A DNA stretch of 18,890 nucleotides, from assembly GCA_050289625.1 (NCBI GenBank), contig JBNKGC010000111.1:1-18890 (forward strand), given 5' to 3'. The DNA is from NIC37A-2 sp050289625. GTDB lineage: Bacteria > Myxococcota_A > Polyangia > Polyangiales > Polyangiaceae. The position numbers were made by a program, and so were the translations under genes. Numbering within the stretch: the stretch's first letter is position 1; each line of letters begins with the position of its first letter. Positions 9,212-18,890 of the stretch are shown piece after piece. The notes below the pieces were generated by a model. The model did no database searches, was not told the DNA's origin, and saw only the letters and a list, made by a program, of their open reading frames with translations.

Positions 9212-12200
9212 AGCCTCGCAAACCGGCCCAGTCGGCCCCGATCACGGCCGAGCAGCCTTCGAACGACGTGTCGACGGCTGAGGCCCCCACCTACTGGCGT
9301 ACTCTTGCCGAGCTCGACCGAGATCCGCAGTTTCAGGAATTCGTCGAGCGTGAGTTTCGCTCCCCCCTTGAGAACAAGCCCCTGAGCTCACCCGGGCGTC
9401 GCCGCTTCATGCAGCTCATGGGTGCGTCGTTCGCTCTTGCTGGGTGCCGATGGGAGAAGGAGAAGATCCTTCCGCATTCGCGGCGTCCCGACGGAAAAAT
9501 CCCGGGCGTGCCCGTCGACTACGCCACGGTGATGGATATCGCCGGGGTGGCGACGAGCCTCTGGGTCAAGAGCTTCGATGGCCGCCCGATCAAGGTCGAG
9601 GGTAATCCGGGCGATGCCACCAGTTTGGGTGCGACGAGCACCTTCCATCAAGCGAGCGTGCTCGGCCTCTACGACCCCGACCGCAGTCGCATCCCGGTCC
9701 GCTTCCGCGGGAGCCGTACCCCGTCCAATTGGTCGGAGGCCAACAAGGCTCTGCGCGAGGTGATGACCGAGGCCAAGCAGAACGGTGGCGGCGGTTTCGC
9801 CGTCCTCAGCGAAGCGAGCTCGTCGCCGACTCTCCGCGCGCTAAAGGATCGGCTCGAGAAGGCTCTCCCCGGTGCGAAGTGGGTCGTCTACGAACCCACT
9901 CATCCTGCGGGTGAGGTCCAGGGTTCGGAGTTGGCTTTCGGACAGCGGGTTCGGTCGGTTTATTCCGCCGACAAAGCCGACGTGATCGTCAGCCTCGACT
10001 CCGACTTCTTGTGCGCGACTTCTCCCGGTGGCATCGCGAACTCACGCGCGGTGGCGAGCCGCCGCGATCCGGATGCCGGCTCGATGAGCCGAATCTACAC
10101 GGTCGAGAGCTCCTTCACCGAGGTCGGGGCCATCGCGGATCATCGGATTTCGCTTCGCGCTGCGCAGGTCGCAGCGGTCGCGGCGTATCTGGATTCGCAG
10201 ATCAGCCCCAAGGCGAACCCGCTTCCGGAACTCGGGGCCGCTCAGCCGGTTCCCGACGCGGCGTTCCTGAAGGACGCTGCGACGAAACAGGTGCTCGACG
10301 TCATGGTTCAGGATCTCCTGACCCATCCCGGGAAGAGCCTCGTCGTTACGGGATCGCATCAACCTGCCGAGGTGCACGCCTTGGTGCATCGGTTGAACGC
10401 CCTGCTCGGGAACGTCGGGCAGACCGTGAGCTACCTCGAGGACGGCGACCGTCTCCTCGGCGGTGTCGATGGTCTCACCGGGCTGGTCGCCGACATGGAT
10501 GCCGGCAAGGTGGACACCCTGCTGATCCTCGGTGGCAACCCGGTCTACAACGCACCGGTGGACGTGCCCTTCGGCACGGCACTCGCCAAGGTCAGGACGA
10601 GTGTCCACCTGAGCGAGTACGAGGACGAGACCGCGCAGCTGTGTTCGTGGCATCTGCCTCAAGCCCATTATCTCGAGACCTGGGGTGATGCCGTGGGGTT
10701 CGATGGGCTGGTCCGCATCGCCCAGCCGCTCCTCGCACCGCTGCACGACGGAAAGTCGACGATCGAGCTGCTTGCCGAGTTGCTCGGTGAGCCTGGGACC
10801 GAGGGACAGGACCTCGTGCGCGCTACGCACCGGCTCAAGGATGACGCCGAATGGCGGCGCGCCGTCCACGACGGACGCGTCGACTCGAAGGCTTCGGAAG
10901 CTACGCCGAGTCTGCGCCCTCTCGCGAAGCTCCAGCTCTCCGAAGCTGCGCTCGGCACTGCCGAGGTGGCCAACGGCAAGCTCGAGGTGGTCTTCTCCTT
11001 CGATCCGAAGGTGCACGACGGCCGCTACGCGAACAACGGCTGGCTCCAGGAGCTGCCGCACCCCCTGAGCAAGCTCTGCTGGGGCAATGCGGCCCTGATC
11101 AGTCCTTCGACTGCGGAAAAACTCGGCGTGGGCGACGGACACCTGATCACCATCACCTTGGAGGGGCGGAAGGTCACGCTTCCGGCTCTGCAGACTCCGG
11201 GGCAGGCACCTGGCTCGATTGGTCTGGCCCTCGGATACGGACGCAAGTTCGCGGGTGTCGTGGGAGGCAGCACCAAGGCCGAGGTCGAGATCGTCGGTTC
11301 GAATACCTACGCGATCCGGACCAGCAAGGCCCTCGCTTTCGCCACGGGCGCCAGCGTTGAGGTCGCCGGTGGTCGCCAGGAGCTTGCACTCGTTCAAGAC
11401 CTGCACGCGATTGATGCGATCGGTCAGCACGGGCGCGACGCTCGAGAAGGTCAGCTCATCCGCGAGACGACCATCGACGAGTACAAGAAGCACCCGGACG
11501 TCATCGCGCACAAGGTGCATCACCCGCCGCTCTTGAACCTTTGGACGAGTCCCGTCTCGTACGAGGGCCGCAAGTGGGGCATGGCGATCGATCTCAACAA
11601 ATGCACGGGTTGCAGCGCGTGCATCGTCGCCTGCCAGGCGGAGAACAACACTCCGGTGGTGGGTAAGACGGAGGTCGCCATGGGCCGCGAGATGTCGTGG
11701 TTGCGAGTCGAGCGGTACTACAAGGGCGATCGCAACCAGCCAGCGGTTCGCCAGCAACCGGTGCTGTGTCAGCAGTGCGAGAACGCTCCGTGCGAGCAGG
11801 TTTGCCCGGTGGGTGCGACGATGCACTCGTCCGAGGGCCTGAACGACATGGTGTACAACCGCTGCATCGGCACGCGGTACTGCTCGAACAACTGCCCTTA
11901 CAAGGTTCGCCGCTTCAACTACCGCAACTACAACCTGCAGTTCTACGGCACGACCCCCTACACGGGGACGGACGATCCCAAGGCCAAGCTGAAGGCGATG
12001 GTCTTGAACCCGGAAGTCACAGTTCGGAGCCGCGGCGTGATGGAGAAGTGCACGTTCTGCGTGCAGCGGATTCAGAACACGAAGATCAAGGCGAACAACG
12101 CAAAGCGCCCGATCGAAGACGGCGAAATCAAGACTGCCTGTGAACAGTCTTGCCCGGCGGGGGCGATCGTCTTCGGCGACTTGAACGACAAGAACAGCCG

Positions 12201-12319
12201 GGTGGCGAAAGCCCACACGCTACCGCGCGCCTACGAGCTCCTCGCCGAGCTCAACAATCGGCCGCGCGTGAACTACCTGGCGCGCATTTCAAACCCGCAT
12301 CCGGAGCTGATGAGTCAAG

Positions 12320-12342
<23 letters not shown>
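9199..12342 (+). CDS. actB: ActB, molybdopterin-like/iron-sulfur subunit of alternative complex III
   Basis: This 1047-residue protein fuses a molybdopterin oxidoreductase-like domain (about 110-750), which in ACIII is known to lack the cofactor, to a C-terminal ferredoxin-type domain (about 790-1010). Iron-sulfur ligands are clear: C802/C805/C808/C812, C857/C860/C865/C869, C889/C895/C899 and C951/C954 with C981/C985. At residue 892 a Thr stands where the second Cys of the third motif would be (CIGTRYC), which fits the [3Fe-4S] cluster of ACIII. Near the N-terminus RRRFMQLMGASFALAGC (67-83) combines a twin-arginine signal with a lipobox ending at C83. Export by Tat and lipidation are therefore likely. 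Two starts are possible, ATG 9199 or ATG 9208 (four-base ATGA overlap with actA). Its 3' end overlaps actC by 23 bases. Confidence 0.95.
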
Positions 12343-13687
<1,345 letters not shown>

Positions 13688-13707
13688 GTCGGGGGATCGG
13701 CATCGTC

Positions 13708-14955
13708 ATGAGTGACCACCACGACAGCGAAGTCGAGGCCATTGGACCGGAGGCGCAGGCGAGCGCCCCGCTCTACGGCCTTCTTGCCGAGTACGACAAT
13801 CCCACGGCCCTAGTTGCCGCCTCCAAGAAGGTGCGCGACGCCGGGTTCACCAAGTGGGACACCTACACGCCGTACCCGATCCACGGGATCGAGCGAGCGA
13901 TGGGCATCAGGATGACCCGCTTGCCGTGGATCGTCTTGTGCGCAGCGCTCACGGGTCTCACCAGCGCGATCTTGCTCCAGTGGTGGACCAACGCGGTCGA
14001 CTACCCTTGGATCGTCAGCGGAAAGCCCTTCTGGAGTTGGCCGGCAAACGTTCCGATTTGGTTCGAGCTCACGGTTCTCTTCAGTGCGTTCGCCTCCCTG
14101 GGCGGCATGCTGATCCTGAACAACCTGCCGATGCCGTCGCACCCGCTCGACTTGAAGCAGCGCTTCGGCAAGGTGACGGACGACAAGTTCTTCCTCGTCA
14201 TCGAGGCGAGCGACGTGAAGTTCGACGACGAGGAGACGACTCTGCTCCTCGAGTCGACCGACCCGACGGTGCTCGACGAGGTGCCGGAAGATCGGACGAC
14301 GTCGGAGCGAGTTCCGCGCGCTCTGGTGTACACGCTCATCGTGCTCGCCGTCGCCAGCTTCGTTCCGTTCGCCTTCTTCGCCAAGGCGCGCGCCTCGACG
14401 ATGGACGAAGGGCGCCTCCACGTGGTTTGGGACATGGACTTCCAGCCCAGCTACAAGCCGCAGTCGAAAAATCCCCTCTTCGAGGATCGTCGGGCCATGC
14501 GGACACCCGTACCGGGCACCGTCGCCGTCGGGTTCCTGAACGAGGACGACCACTTCTATCGCGGTCGAGTGGACGGCGCTTGGGCCACCACGTTCCCCAA
14601 GCAGGTCCCAACCACCGAGGACACGTTGGAGCTCGGTCGGGCCCAGTTCGGAATCTACTGCTCCCCCTGTCATGGCATCGGCGGTGAGGGAGACGGCATG
14701 GTGCACCGCCGGGCTTCGGCCTTGAAGCAGGGTTGGGTGCCCCCGTCGAACCTCCACCAGGACTACCTGCGCCAGCAACCGGTGGGGCAGCTTTTCAACT
14801 CAATCACTAACGGTGTTCGCAACATGCCTGGCTATGGCAGTCAGCTCGATACCGAGGAGCGCTGGGCGGTCATCATGTACGTGCGCGCGCTCCAGCGAAG
14901 CCGCGCTGCCGATCTGAAGGACATCCCTGCCGCGGACCGCGCCCGCTTGAAGTGA
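13708..14955 (+). CDS. actDE: ActD-ActE fusion: DUF3341 membrane domain plus monoheme cytochrome c
   Basis: Two ACIII subunits that are usually separate are joined in one 415-residue frame. Residues 20-190 match ActD (DUF3341): APLYGLLAEYDNP at the start, then two membrane helices (about 72-92 and 115-139) and a soluble tail. A third helix (203-226) then leads into an ActE-like domain with a single heme c site, C318-S-P-C321-H322, and a likely axial Met in NGVRNMPGYG. In fused form the third helix anchors the cytochrome in place of the lipid anchor of free ActE. There is no stop, frameshift or internal ribosome site between the halves. It lies between actC (20 bases) and actF (9 bases), exactly where separate actD and actE would be. 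ActE is a candidate exit point for electrons to the oxidase. Confidence 0.92.
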   Translation: MSDHHDSEVEAIGPEAQASAPLYGLLAEYDNPTALVAASKKVRDAGFTKWDTYTPYPIHGIERAMGIRMTRLPWIVLCAALTGLTSAILLQWWTNAVDYPWIVSGKPFWSWPANVPIWFELTVLFSAFASLGGMLILNNLPMPSHPLDLKQRFGKVTDDKFFLVIEASDVKFDDEETTLLLESTDPTVLDEVPEDRTTSERVPRALVYTLIVLAVASFVPFAFFAKARASTMDEGRLHVVWDMDFQPSYKPQSKNPLFEDRRAMRTPVPGTVAVGFLNEDDHFYRGRVDGAWATTFPKQVPTTEDTLELGRAQFGIYCSPCHGIGGEGDGMVHRRASALKQGWVPPSNLHQDYLRQQPVGQLFNSITNGVRNMPGYGSQLDTEERWAVIMYVRALQRSRAADLKDIPAADRARLK

Positions 14956-14964
14956 GACTTTTCG

Positions 14965-16218
14965 ATGGCTGACGCAAAGGATAAGAAGAAGAAGTCGGGA
15001 CACGGGGGCGACGGAAGCGAAGGCTTCGGTGACGCCATCCGCCTCGGCGATGCCGGCGCGGGTCTCTCGAAGATCGCCCTGGTGCTCGCCGTAGCCGGCA
15101 TCGTTGGTTCCGTCGCTCTGGGCGGAGGACTGACGGGCAAGCAATTCCAGCACTCGTACCTGGCCGCCTTCATGTGGGGGCTCAGCATCTGCGTGGGCGC
15201 AGTGTGGTGGGTCACCCTGCAGCACTTGGTGAATGCCAAGTGGAGCACCGTGGTGCGGCGCATCGGCGAGCTTCTCGCTCAAGGTGTGGGGCTCATGGCC
15301 ATCTTGGCCCTTCCCCTCATCATTCCGATTCTTCGGCACGATGACGTGCTCTACCCGTGGGTGAACCACGACTACATGCACTCGAACCACGCCCTGCACA
15401 GCAAGGTTGGGTACCTGAACACGGGGTTCTTCCTCGGTCGGTGCTTGGTCTACTTCGGGTACTGGTTCCTGCTCGCGCGCTTCTTGCTCAAGGCATCGAA
15501 GCATCAGGACGAGTCGGGCGACGCGAAGGTGGTCAGCACCCTCCGGAGCGTCAGCGCGCCCGCGATGATCCTGTTCGCGCTCACGCTGACCTTCTGCGCC
15601 ATCGACTTCTTGATGACGCTTGACCCGATCTGGTTCAGCACGATCTTCGGCGTGTACTACTTCGCCGGATGCGTGCTCGCGTTCCACTCCACGCTTACGC
15701 TCTCGCTGCTCTGGCTCCAGAGCAAAGGCAAGCTGAGCCGCAGCGTGACCGCGGAGCACTACCACGACATCGGGAAGATGATGTTCGCGTTCACCGCGTT
15801 CTGGACCTACATCGCGTTTTCCCAGTTCATGCTCATCTGGTACGCGAACATTCCCGAAGAGACGCACTGGTACCACGACCGCTTCATGGGAAGCTGGCTG
15901 CCTGCGTCAATCTTCCTGGCGGCCACGCACTTCGTGATCCCGTTCTTCGGGATGATGTCCCGCCACGTGAAGCGCAACAAGAAGGCCATCGGCTTTTGGG
16001 CGGTGTACGTGCTCGCCGTGCATTGGTTCGACATGCACTGGCTGGTCGGCCCCAAACTGCACCCCGAGGGACTCACGCTCCACGCAGCAGACTTCACTGC
16101 CTGGATAGGCGTCGGTGGCGCGATCGTTTGGTTCGTCCTGACCATCGCCAAGAACGTCAACCTCGTCCCGACCAAAGACCCGCGTCTCGAGAAGTCGCTG
16201 GCCTTCGAGAACATCTGA
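14965..16218 (+). CDS. actF: ActF, second NrfD-like membrane subunit of alternative complex III
   Basis: ActF is the paralogue of ActC in the membrane part of ACIII. It is thought to be structural or part of a proton path, and no quinol site is known in it. The 417-residue product starts with a Lys/Gly-rich cytoplasmic tail (AKDKKKKSGHGGDG), followed by about ten hydrophobic segments from residue 35 on. The order of helices and loops with HALHSKVGYLN and EETHWYHDRFMGSW fits ActF. It begins 9 bases after actDE and is followed 10 bases later by a small membrane protein gene, all in one operon. Confidence 0.92.
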   Translation: MADAKDKKKKSGHGGDGSEGFGDAIRLGDAGAGLSKIALVLAVAGIVGSVALGGGLTGKQFQHSYLAAFMWGLSICVGAVWWVTLQHLVNAKWSTVVRRIGELLAQGVGLMAILALPLIIPILRHDDVLYPWVNHDYMHSNHALHSKVGYLNTGFFLGRCLVYFGYWFLLARFLLKASKHQDESGDAKVVSTLRSVSAPAMILFALTLTFCAIDFLMTLDPIWFSTIFGVYYFAGCVLAFHSTLTLSLLWLQSKGKLSRSVTAEHYHDIGKMMFAFTAFWTYIAFSQFMLIWYANIPEETHWYHDRFMGSWLPASIFLAATHFVIPFFGMMSRHVKRNKKAIGFWAVYVLAVHWFDMHWLVGPKLHPEGLTLHAADFTAWIGVGGAIVWFVLTIAKNVNLVPTKDPRLEKSLAFENI

Positions 16219-16228
16219 GGAATCACCG

Positions 16229-16786
16229 ATGGCGACCCAGCCCGATCGTGTCAATGCCGGAGCTATTGCGACTCTCATCGCCTTGGTGGCGCTTGCGACC
16301 CTGGGCGTCGCCCTGGGCGTGACTGCCCTGGTGCGCGCGCAAGTGGGTGAAGTTGCGGGCGAGCGCGATGCTTCGCTCACCCGCCCGTACCGCGACATGG
16401 TCGCGGAACAAGAGGGCGCGCTCATGGGACCTCCGACCTGGGTGGACCGAGGGAAGGGGACCATCAGCATTCCCATCGAACGAGCGATGAAGCTCACCGC
16501 GGAAGACCTCACGCGAAACCCCGCGCTGGCTACTCCGGGTAGCCCTCCCGAAGAAGGCATGGGAGGCGCTCCTAGTGACGGTGGTGCCGAAGAAGAGACC
16601 ACCGAACGGGAGGGGGCCACCGAGGGTGGAAACGCTCCGGCTCCCGAAGCTCCTGCTCCGAAGGCGCCTGCCCCCGAGGTCCCGGCACCCAAGACGCCCG
16701 CTCCGAAAGCCCCACCAGCACCTGCTCCGACGGCTCCGCCAGCACCTGCTCCGACGGCTCCGCCTGCCCCGGCTCCTCAGCAGTAA
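16229..16786 (+). CDS. Single-span membrane protein with Pro/Ala-rich tail, function unknown
   Basis: I do not recognise a named family for this 185-residue protein. It has one N-terminal membrane helix (about 10-35) and a short conserved-looking segment at 71-87, WVDRGKGTISIPIERAM. A Glu/Gly-rich spacer and a Pro/Ala/Lys tail of repeated PAPAPxAP units (136-185) follow. From memory, a WVD...KG...IPI(D/E)RAM motif recurs in small membrane proteins encoded beside sco and cox genes, so a role in oxidase assembly or as an accessory ACIII subunit is plausible. It occupies the place where an ActG-type small subunit might be expected, but I see no basis to call it ActG. Gaps of 10 and 7 bases to actF and sco indicate co-translation. 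Confidence 0.75.
   Translation: MATQPDRVNAGAIATLIALVALATLGVALGVTALVRAQVGEVAGERDASLTRPYRDMVAEQEGALMGPPTWVDRGKGTISIPIERAMKLTAEDLTRNPALATPGSPPEEGMGGAPSDGGAEEETTEREGATEGGNAPAPEAPAPKAPAPEVPAPKTPAPKAPPAPAPTAPPAPAPTAPPAPAPQQ
16715..16762 (+). repeat. Two exact tandem 24-bp repeats in the Pro/Ala tail
   Basis: A 24-base unit beginning CCAGCACCTGCTCCGACG occurs twice back to back (16715-16738 and 16739-16762) with no mismatch. A third, diverged copy continues downstream. Each unit encodes eight residues of the Pro/Ala-rich tail. Exact tandem copies indicate recent slippage, so tail length may vary between strains. Confidence 0.85.
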
Positions 16787-16793
16787 CCGTCCC

Positions 16794-17711
16794 ATGAACC
16801 GCTTCGCCCGCTCCCTCCTCGCATTCGCTTTGGCCGGATTCGTCCTGGCCCGGGGCGGAAGTGCGTCTGCGGAGACGGTGCCAGAGAGCGAGATCAAGCG
16901 GCGGATGGATCCAGTGCCGACGCGCCTGCAAGGCGTGGACGTCGAGGAGCAACTCGAGGCGAAGGTGCCCCCGTCCCTTGGGTTCAGGAGCGACGAAGGC
17001 AAGGACGTTCTTCTCGGCGACTACTTCCAGGGCGGCTTGCCGACCATCGTCACACTCAACTACTCGGACTGCCCGATGCTCTGCAGTCTCCAGCTGAATG
17101 CTCTGGTCGCAGGGCTACGGCAGGTGGATCTCGAGCTCGGCAAGGACTACCGCATCGTCACGATCTCGCTCGATCCCGACGAGACGCCCGAGCGCGCTCA
17201 CGGCACGAAGATGCGGTACCTGACCCAGTACGGGCGCGCGATCGCCGACACGAGTGCTTGGACGTTCCTGACCGGATCGGACGGCAACATTCACGCCGCC
17301 GCGCGCGCACTCGGGTTTTCGTACGCCTACAACGAAAAGCGCGACGAATACGTGCACCCCGCGTCCTTCGTGGTCACCACGCCCGACGGGACGATCGCAC
17401 GGTACATCTACGGTCTCGAGTATCACCCGAAGACCCTGCGTCTTTCGCTCGTCGAATCGGGTGAGGGAAAGATCGGGTCGACCGTCGACAAGCTCATTCT
17501 CTATTGTTTCCACTACGATGCTTCCGAGGGGCGCTACGCCCCGGTTGCCATGAACATCATGCGCGTCAGCGGTGGTGCGGGCGCCCTGGCGCTGGGTGCC
17601 CTCATCGTCTTGCTGAAGCGTTCGGAGCTGCGGAAGCGTCGCAGAGCTCAGGAAGCGGGCGAAAACGGCCGGCAGTCTGAGTCCCAGTTAGCCGAGAGAA
17701 CTGCGTCATGA
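16794..17711 (+). CDS. sco: SCO1/SenC family copper chaperone
   Basis: SCO proteins are thioredoxin-fold copper chaperones that mature the CuA site of cytochrome oxidase subunit II in the periplasm. The 305-residue product begins with a signal peptide (1-26, ending SASA). It carries the copper-binding pair C93-P-M-L-C97 and the third ligand H188 (EYVHPASF). The DPDETPERA loop near 127-135 is typical. A C-terminal extension with LYCFHYD...MNIMRVSGG leads into a membrane helix (about 258-275) and a basic tail. Start ATG 16794 is chosen because it begins the signal peptide, 7 bases after the preceding gene; the open frame upstream overlaps that gene. The stop overlaps the coxB start by four bases (ATGA), matching its role in CuA loading. 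Confidence 0.93.
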   Translation: MNRFARSLLAFALAGFVLARGGSASAETVPESEIKRRMDPVPTRLQGVDVEEQLEAKVPPSLGFRSDEGKDVLLGDYFQGGLPTIVTLNYSDCPMLCSLQLNALVAGLRQVDLELGKDYRIVTISLDPDETPERAHGTKMRYLTQYGRAIADTSAWTFLTGSDGNIHAAARALGFSYAYNEKRDEYVHPASFVVTTPDGTIARYIYGLEYHPKTLRLSLVESGEGKIGSTVDKLILYCFHYDASEGRYAPVAMNIMRVSGGAGALALGALIVLLKRSELRKRRRAQEAGENGRQSESQLAERTAS

Positions 17712-18718
17712 TCTCCTCGTTCATTGCCTCCATTCAGGCGGCCCAAAACCTGCCCCAGAGCCCACCGTCGGACGACTTCTGGATGCCGAAGAGCGCATCC
17801 ACCCTGTCCGGTGACGTCGACTGGCTCTACAACGTGCTGTTCTGGCTGTCCGTCGTGTCGGCCCTCGCGATTTTCGCGGTGATGTGGCACTTCGTGCGCA
17901 AGTACCGAGTGAGCTCGCGAGATGACAGCGCAGTGGGTGACGTAGTCAGTGAGCACAACACGGCGCTCGAAATCACCTGGTCGGTGATTCCGCTGTTTGT
18001 CGTGATTGCTCTCTTCGTGTGGGGCTTCAAGGGCTACGTGAATCTTCGAACTCCGCCGAAGGAGGCGCTCGAGATCCATGTCCAGGGTCAGAAGTGGAAG
18101 TGGATTTTCACCTACCCGAACGGCCACAGCGACACGAAGCTGCACGTTCCGGTCGACCGAGACGTGCGGGTCATCATTCAGTCGGCTGACGTGCTGCACA
18201 GCCTGTTCATCCCCGCCTTCCGTGTGAAGATGGACGCCGTGCCGGGTCGCTACACGGACCTCTGGTTCAACGCCACCGAGCCGGGCGACTACCCGATCTT
18301 CTGCGCCGAGTACTGCGGTACGTCGCACTCCGACATGCTGGCTCAGGTGACCGTCCACCCGTCTGGGGGCTACGAAAAGTGGCTCGACGGGGTGGGGAAG
18401 AAGCGTGCCGAAGAGGCGATGAAGGACCCGGTCGCCTTCGGAGAGAAGCTCTGGGACGAACAGGGCTGCTCCACCTGCCACTCCATTGACGGGACCATCA
18501 AGGTCGGTCCGAGCTGGAAGGGCATTTTCGGCGAAACGCACCAGATGGCGGACGGAACTGCCGTCAAGGTGGACGAGAACTACATCCGCGAGTCGATCAA
18601 CGATCCTACCAAGCGCGTCGTCGCAGGCTTTCCTCCGAGCATGCCGACCTATCAAGGACGCCTGAAGGATTACGAGATCACCGCGATCATCGAATTTATC
18701 AAGAGCCTGAAGAAGTAG
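17708..18718 (+). CDS. coxB: Cytochrome c oxidase subunit II with fused cytochrome c (caa3 type)
   Basis: CoxB receives electrons from cytochrome c and passes them to CoxA. The 336-residue product has two membrane helices (about 40-62 and 90-110) and the aromatic patch GQKWKWIFTYPNG. A full CuA site is present: H164, C199, E201, C203, H207 and M210 in HSLFIPAF and CAEYCGTSHSDM. A C-terminal cytochrome c domain has heme site C254-S-T-C257-H258 and probable axial M312 (PPSMPTYQG). The fused heme domain makes this a caa3-type enzyme that can accept electrons directly from a bound donor such as ACIII. It overlaps sco by four bases and precedes coxA by 9. Confidence 0.97.
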   Translation: MISSFIASIQAAQNLPQSPPSDDFWMPKSASTLSGDVDWLYNVLFWLSVVSALAIFAVMWHFVRKYRVSSRDDSAVGDVVSEHNTALEITWSVIPLFVVIALFVWGFKGYVNLRTPPKEALEIHVQGQKWKWIFTYPNGHSDTKLHVPVDRDVRVIIQSADVLHSLFIPAFRVKMDAVPGRYTDLWFNATEPGDYPIFCAEYCGTSHSDMLAQVTVHPSGGYEKWLDGVGKKRAEEAMKDPVAFGEKLWDEQGCSTCHSIDGTIKVGPSWKGIFGETHQMADGTAVKVDENYIRESINDPTKRVVAGFPPSMPTYQGRLKDYEITAIIEFIKSLKK

Positions 18719-18727
18719 GAACAAACG

Positions 18728-18890
18728 ATGGCTTCCTCCACGACCGCGGCGGATCTGCTCGTCGCTCCTTCCAAGCCCGAGGACAACTACCTCACACACG
18801 ACAAGGGGATCCTTTCGTGGGTCTTCACGCTCGATCACAAGCGCATCGGGCTGATGTATCTGGTGAGTGTGCTCTTCGCGTTCGCTCTGG
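18728..18890 (+). CDS. coxA: Cytochrome c oxidase subunit I, 5' end only
   Basis: The frame starts at ATG 18728, 9 bases after coxB and preceded by AGGAA, and runs off the window after 54 codons. The visible part has a soluble N-terminus followed by GILSWVFTLDHKRIGLMYL, the start of the first transmembrane helix of heme-copper oxidase subunit I. The heme a, heme a3 and CuB ligands lie beyond the window and cannot be checked. Position and motif make the identity clear. Confidence 0.92.
   Translation, partial: MASSTTAADLLVAPSKPEDNYLTHDKGILSWVFTLDHKRIGLMYLVSVLFAFAL

Noticed and set aside
10042..12216. 724-codon minus-strand frame antisense to actB
   Set aside because: It is a codon-structure shadow of actB: no domain, no start signal, and the sense frame has clear iron-sulfur motifs.
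16575..16793. 73-residue N-terminal extension of the SCO frame
   Set aside because: It overlaps the upstream gene and is Arg/Pro-rich. ATG 16794 begins a clean signal peptide.

Overview
The window is GC-rich bacterial chromosome, densely coding, with no mobile element, CRISPR array, rRNA or tRNA that I could recognise. The gene content points to a member of Myxococcota or a related former deltaproteobacterial lineage: an alternative complex III (ACIII) operon running into a caa3-type cytochrome oxidase operon, a group 2 sigma-70 factor with an altered -10 recognition helix, and a PheS with a four-cysteine insert. This placement is inference from gene content and style, not from a marker-gene comparison.

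Layout. (1) 80-3445, minus strand: carB, the large subunit of carbamoyl-phosphate synthetase, most likely starting at a GTG at 3445. Two GC-rich inverted repeats lie just past its stop. (2) 3446-4144: a divergent intergenic region. It holds a possible gene remnant (signal peptide plus a TPR-like start), a good sigma-70-type promoter and a roughly 220-nt leader with a strong hairpin. (3) 4145-5841, plus strand: rpmI-rplT-pheS. The usual infC is absent upstream and pheT is absent downstream. (4) 5842-6773: about 930 bases with no convincing gene. (5) 6774-8156: a group 2 sigma-70-family sigma factor, followed by a perfect 15-bp terminator hairpin. (6) 8561-18890: one tightly packed respiratory operon, actA-actB-actC-actDE-actF, then a small Pro/Ala-rich membrane protein, sco, coxB and the first 54 codons of coxA, which runs off the window.

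The respiratory genes form a complete quinol-to-oxygen branch. ACIII (ActA pentaheme cytochrome, ActB iron-sulfur protein, ActC and ActF NrfD-like membrane subunits, and a fused ActD-ActE carrying one heme c) oxidises quinol. It passes electrons to the cytochrome c domain fused to CoxB, then to CuA and the CoxA heme-copper centre. The SCO protein is expected to load CuA. Overlaps and gaps of 20 nt or less from actA to coxA imply one transcript.

Most of the window is conventional. The points most worth checking are the ActD-ActE fusion, the His/Ser substitutions in sigma region 2.4 alongside a -12C promoter in the same window, the unlinked pheT and infC, the leader before rpmI, and the unassigned small protein between actF and sco. 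I found no convincing evidence for a wholly new system.
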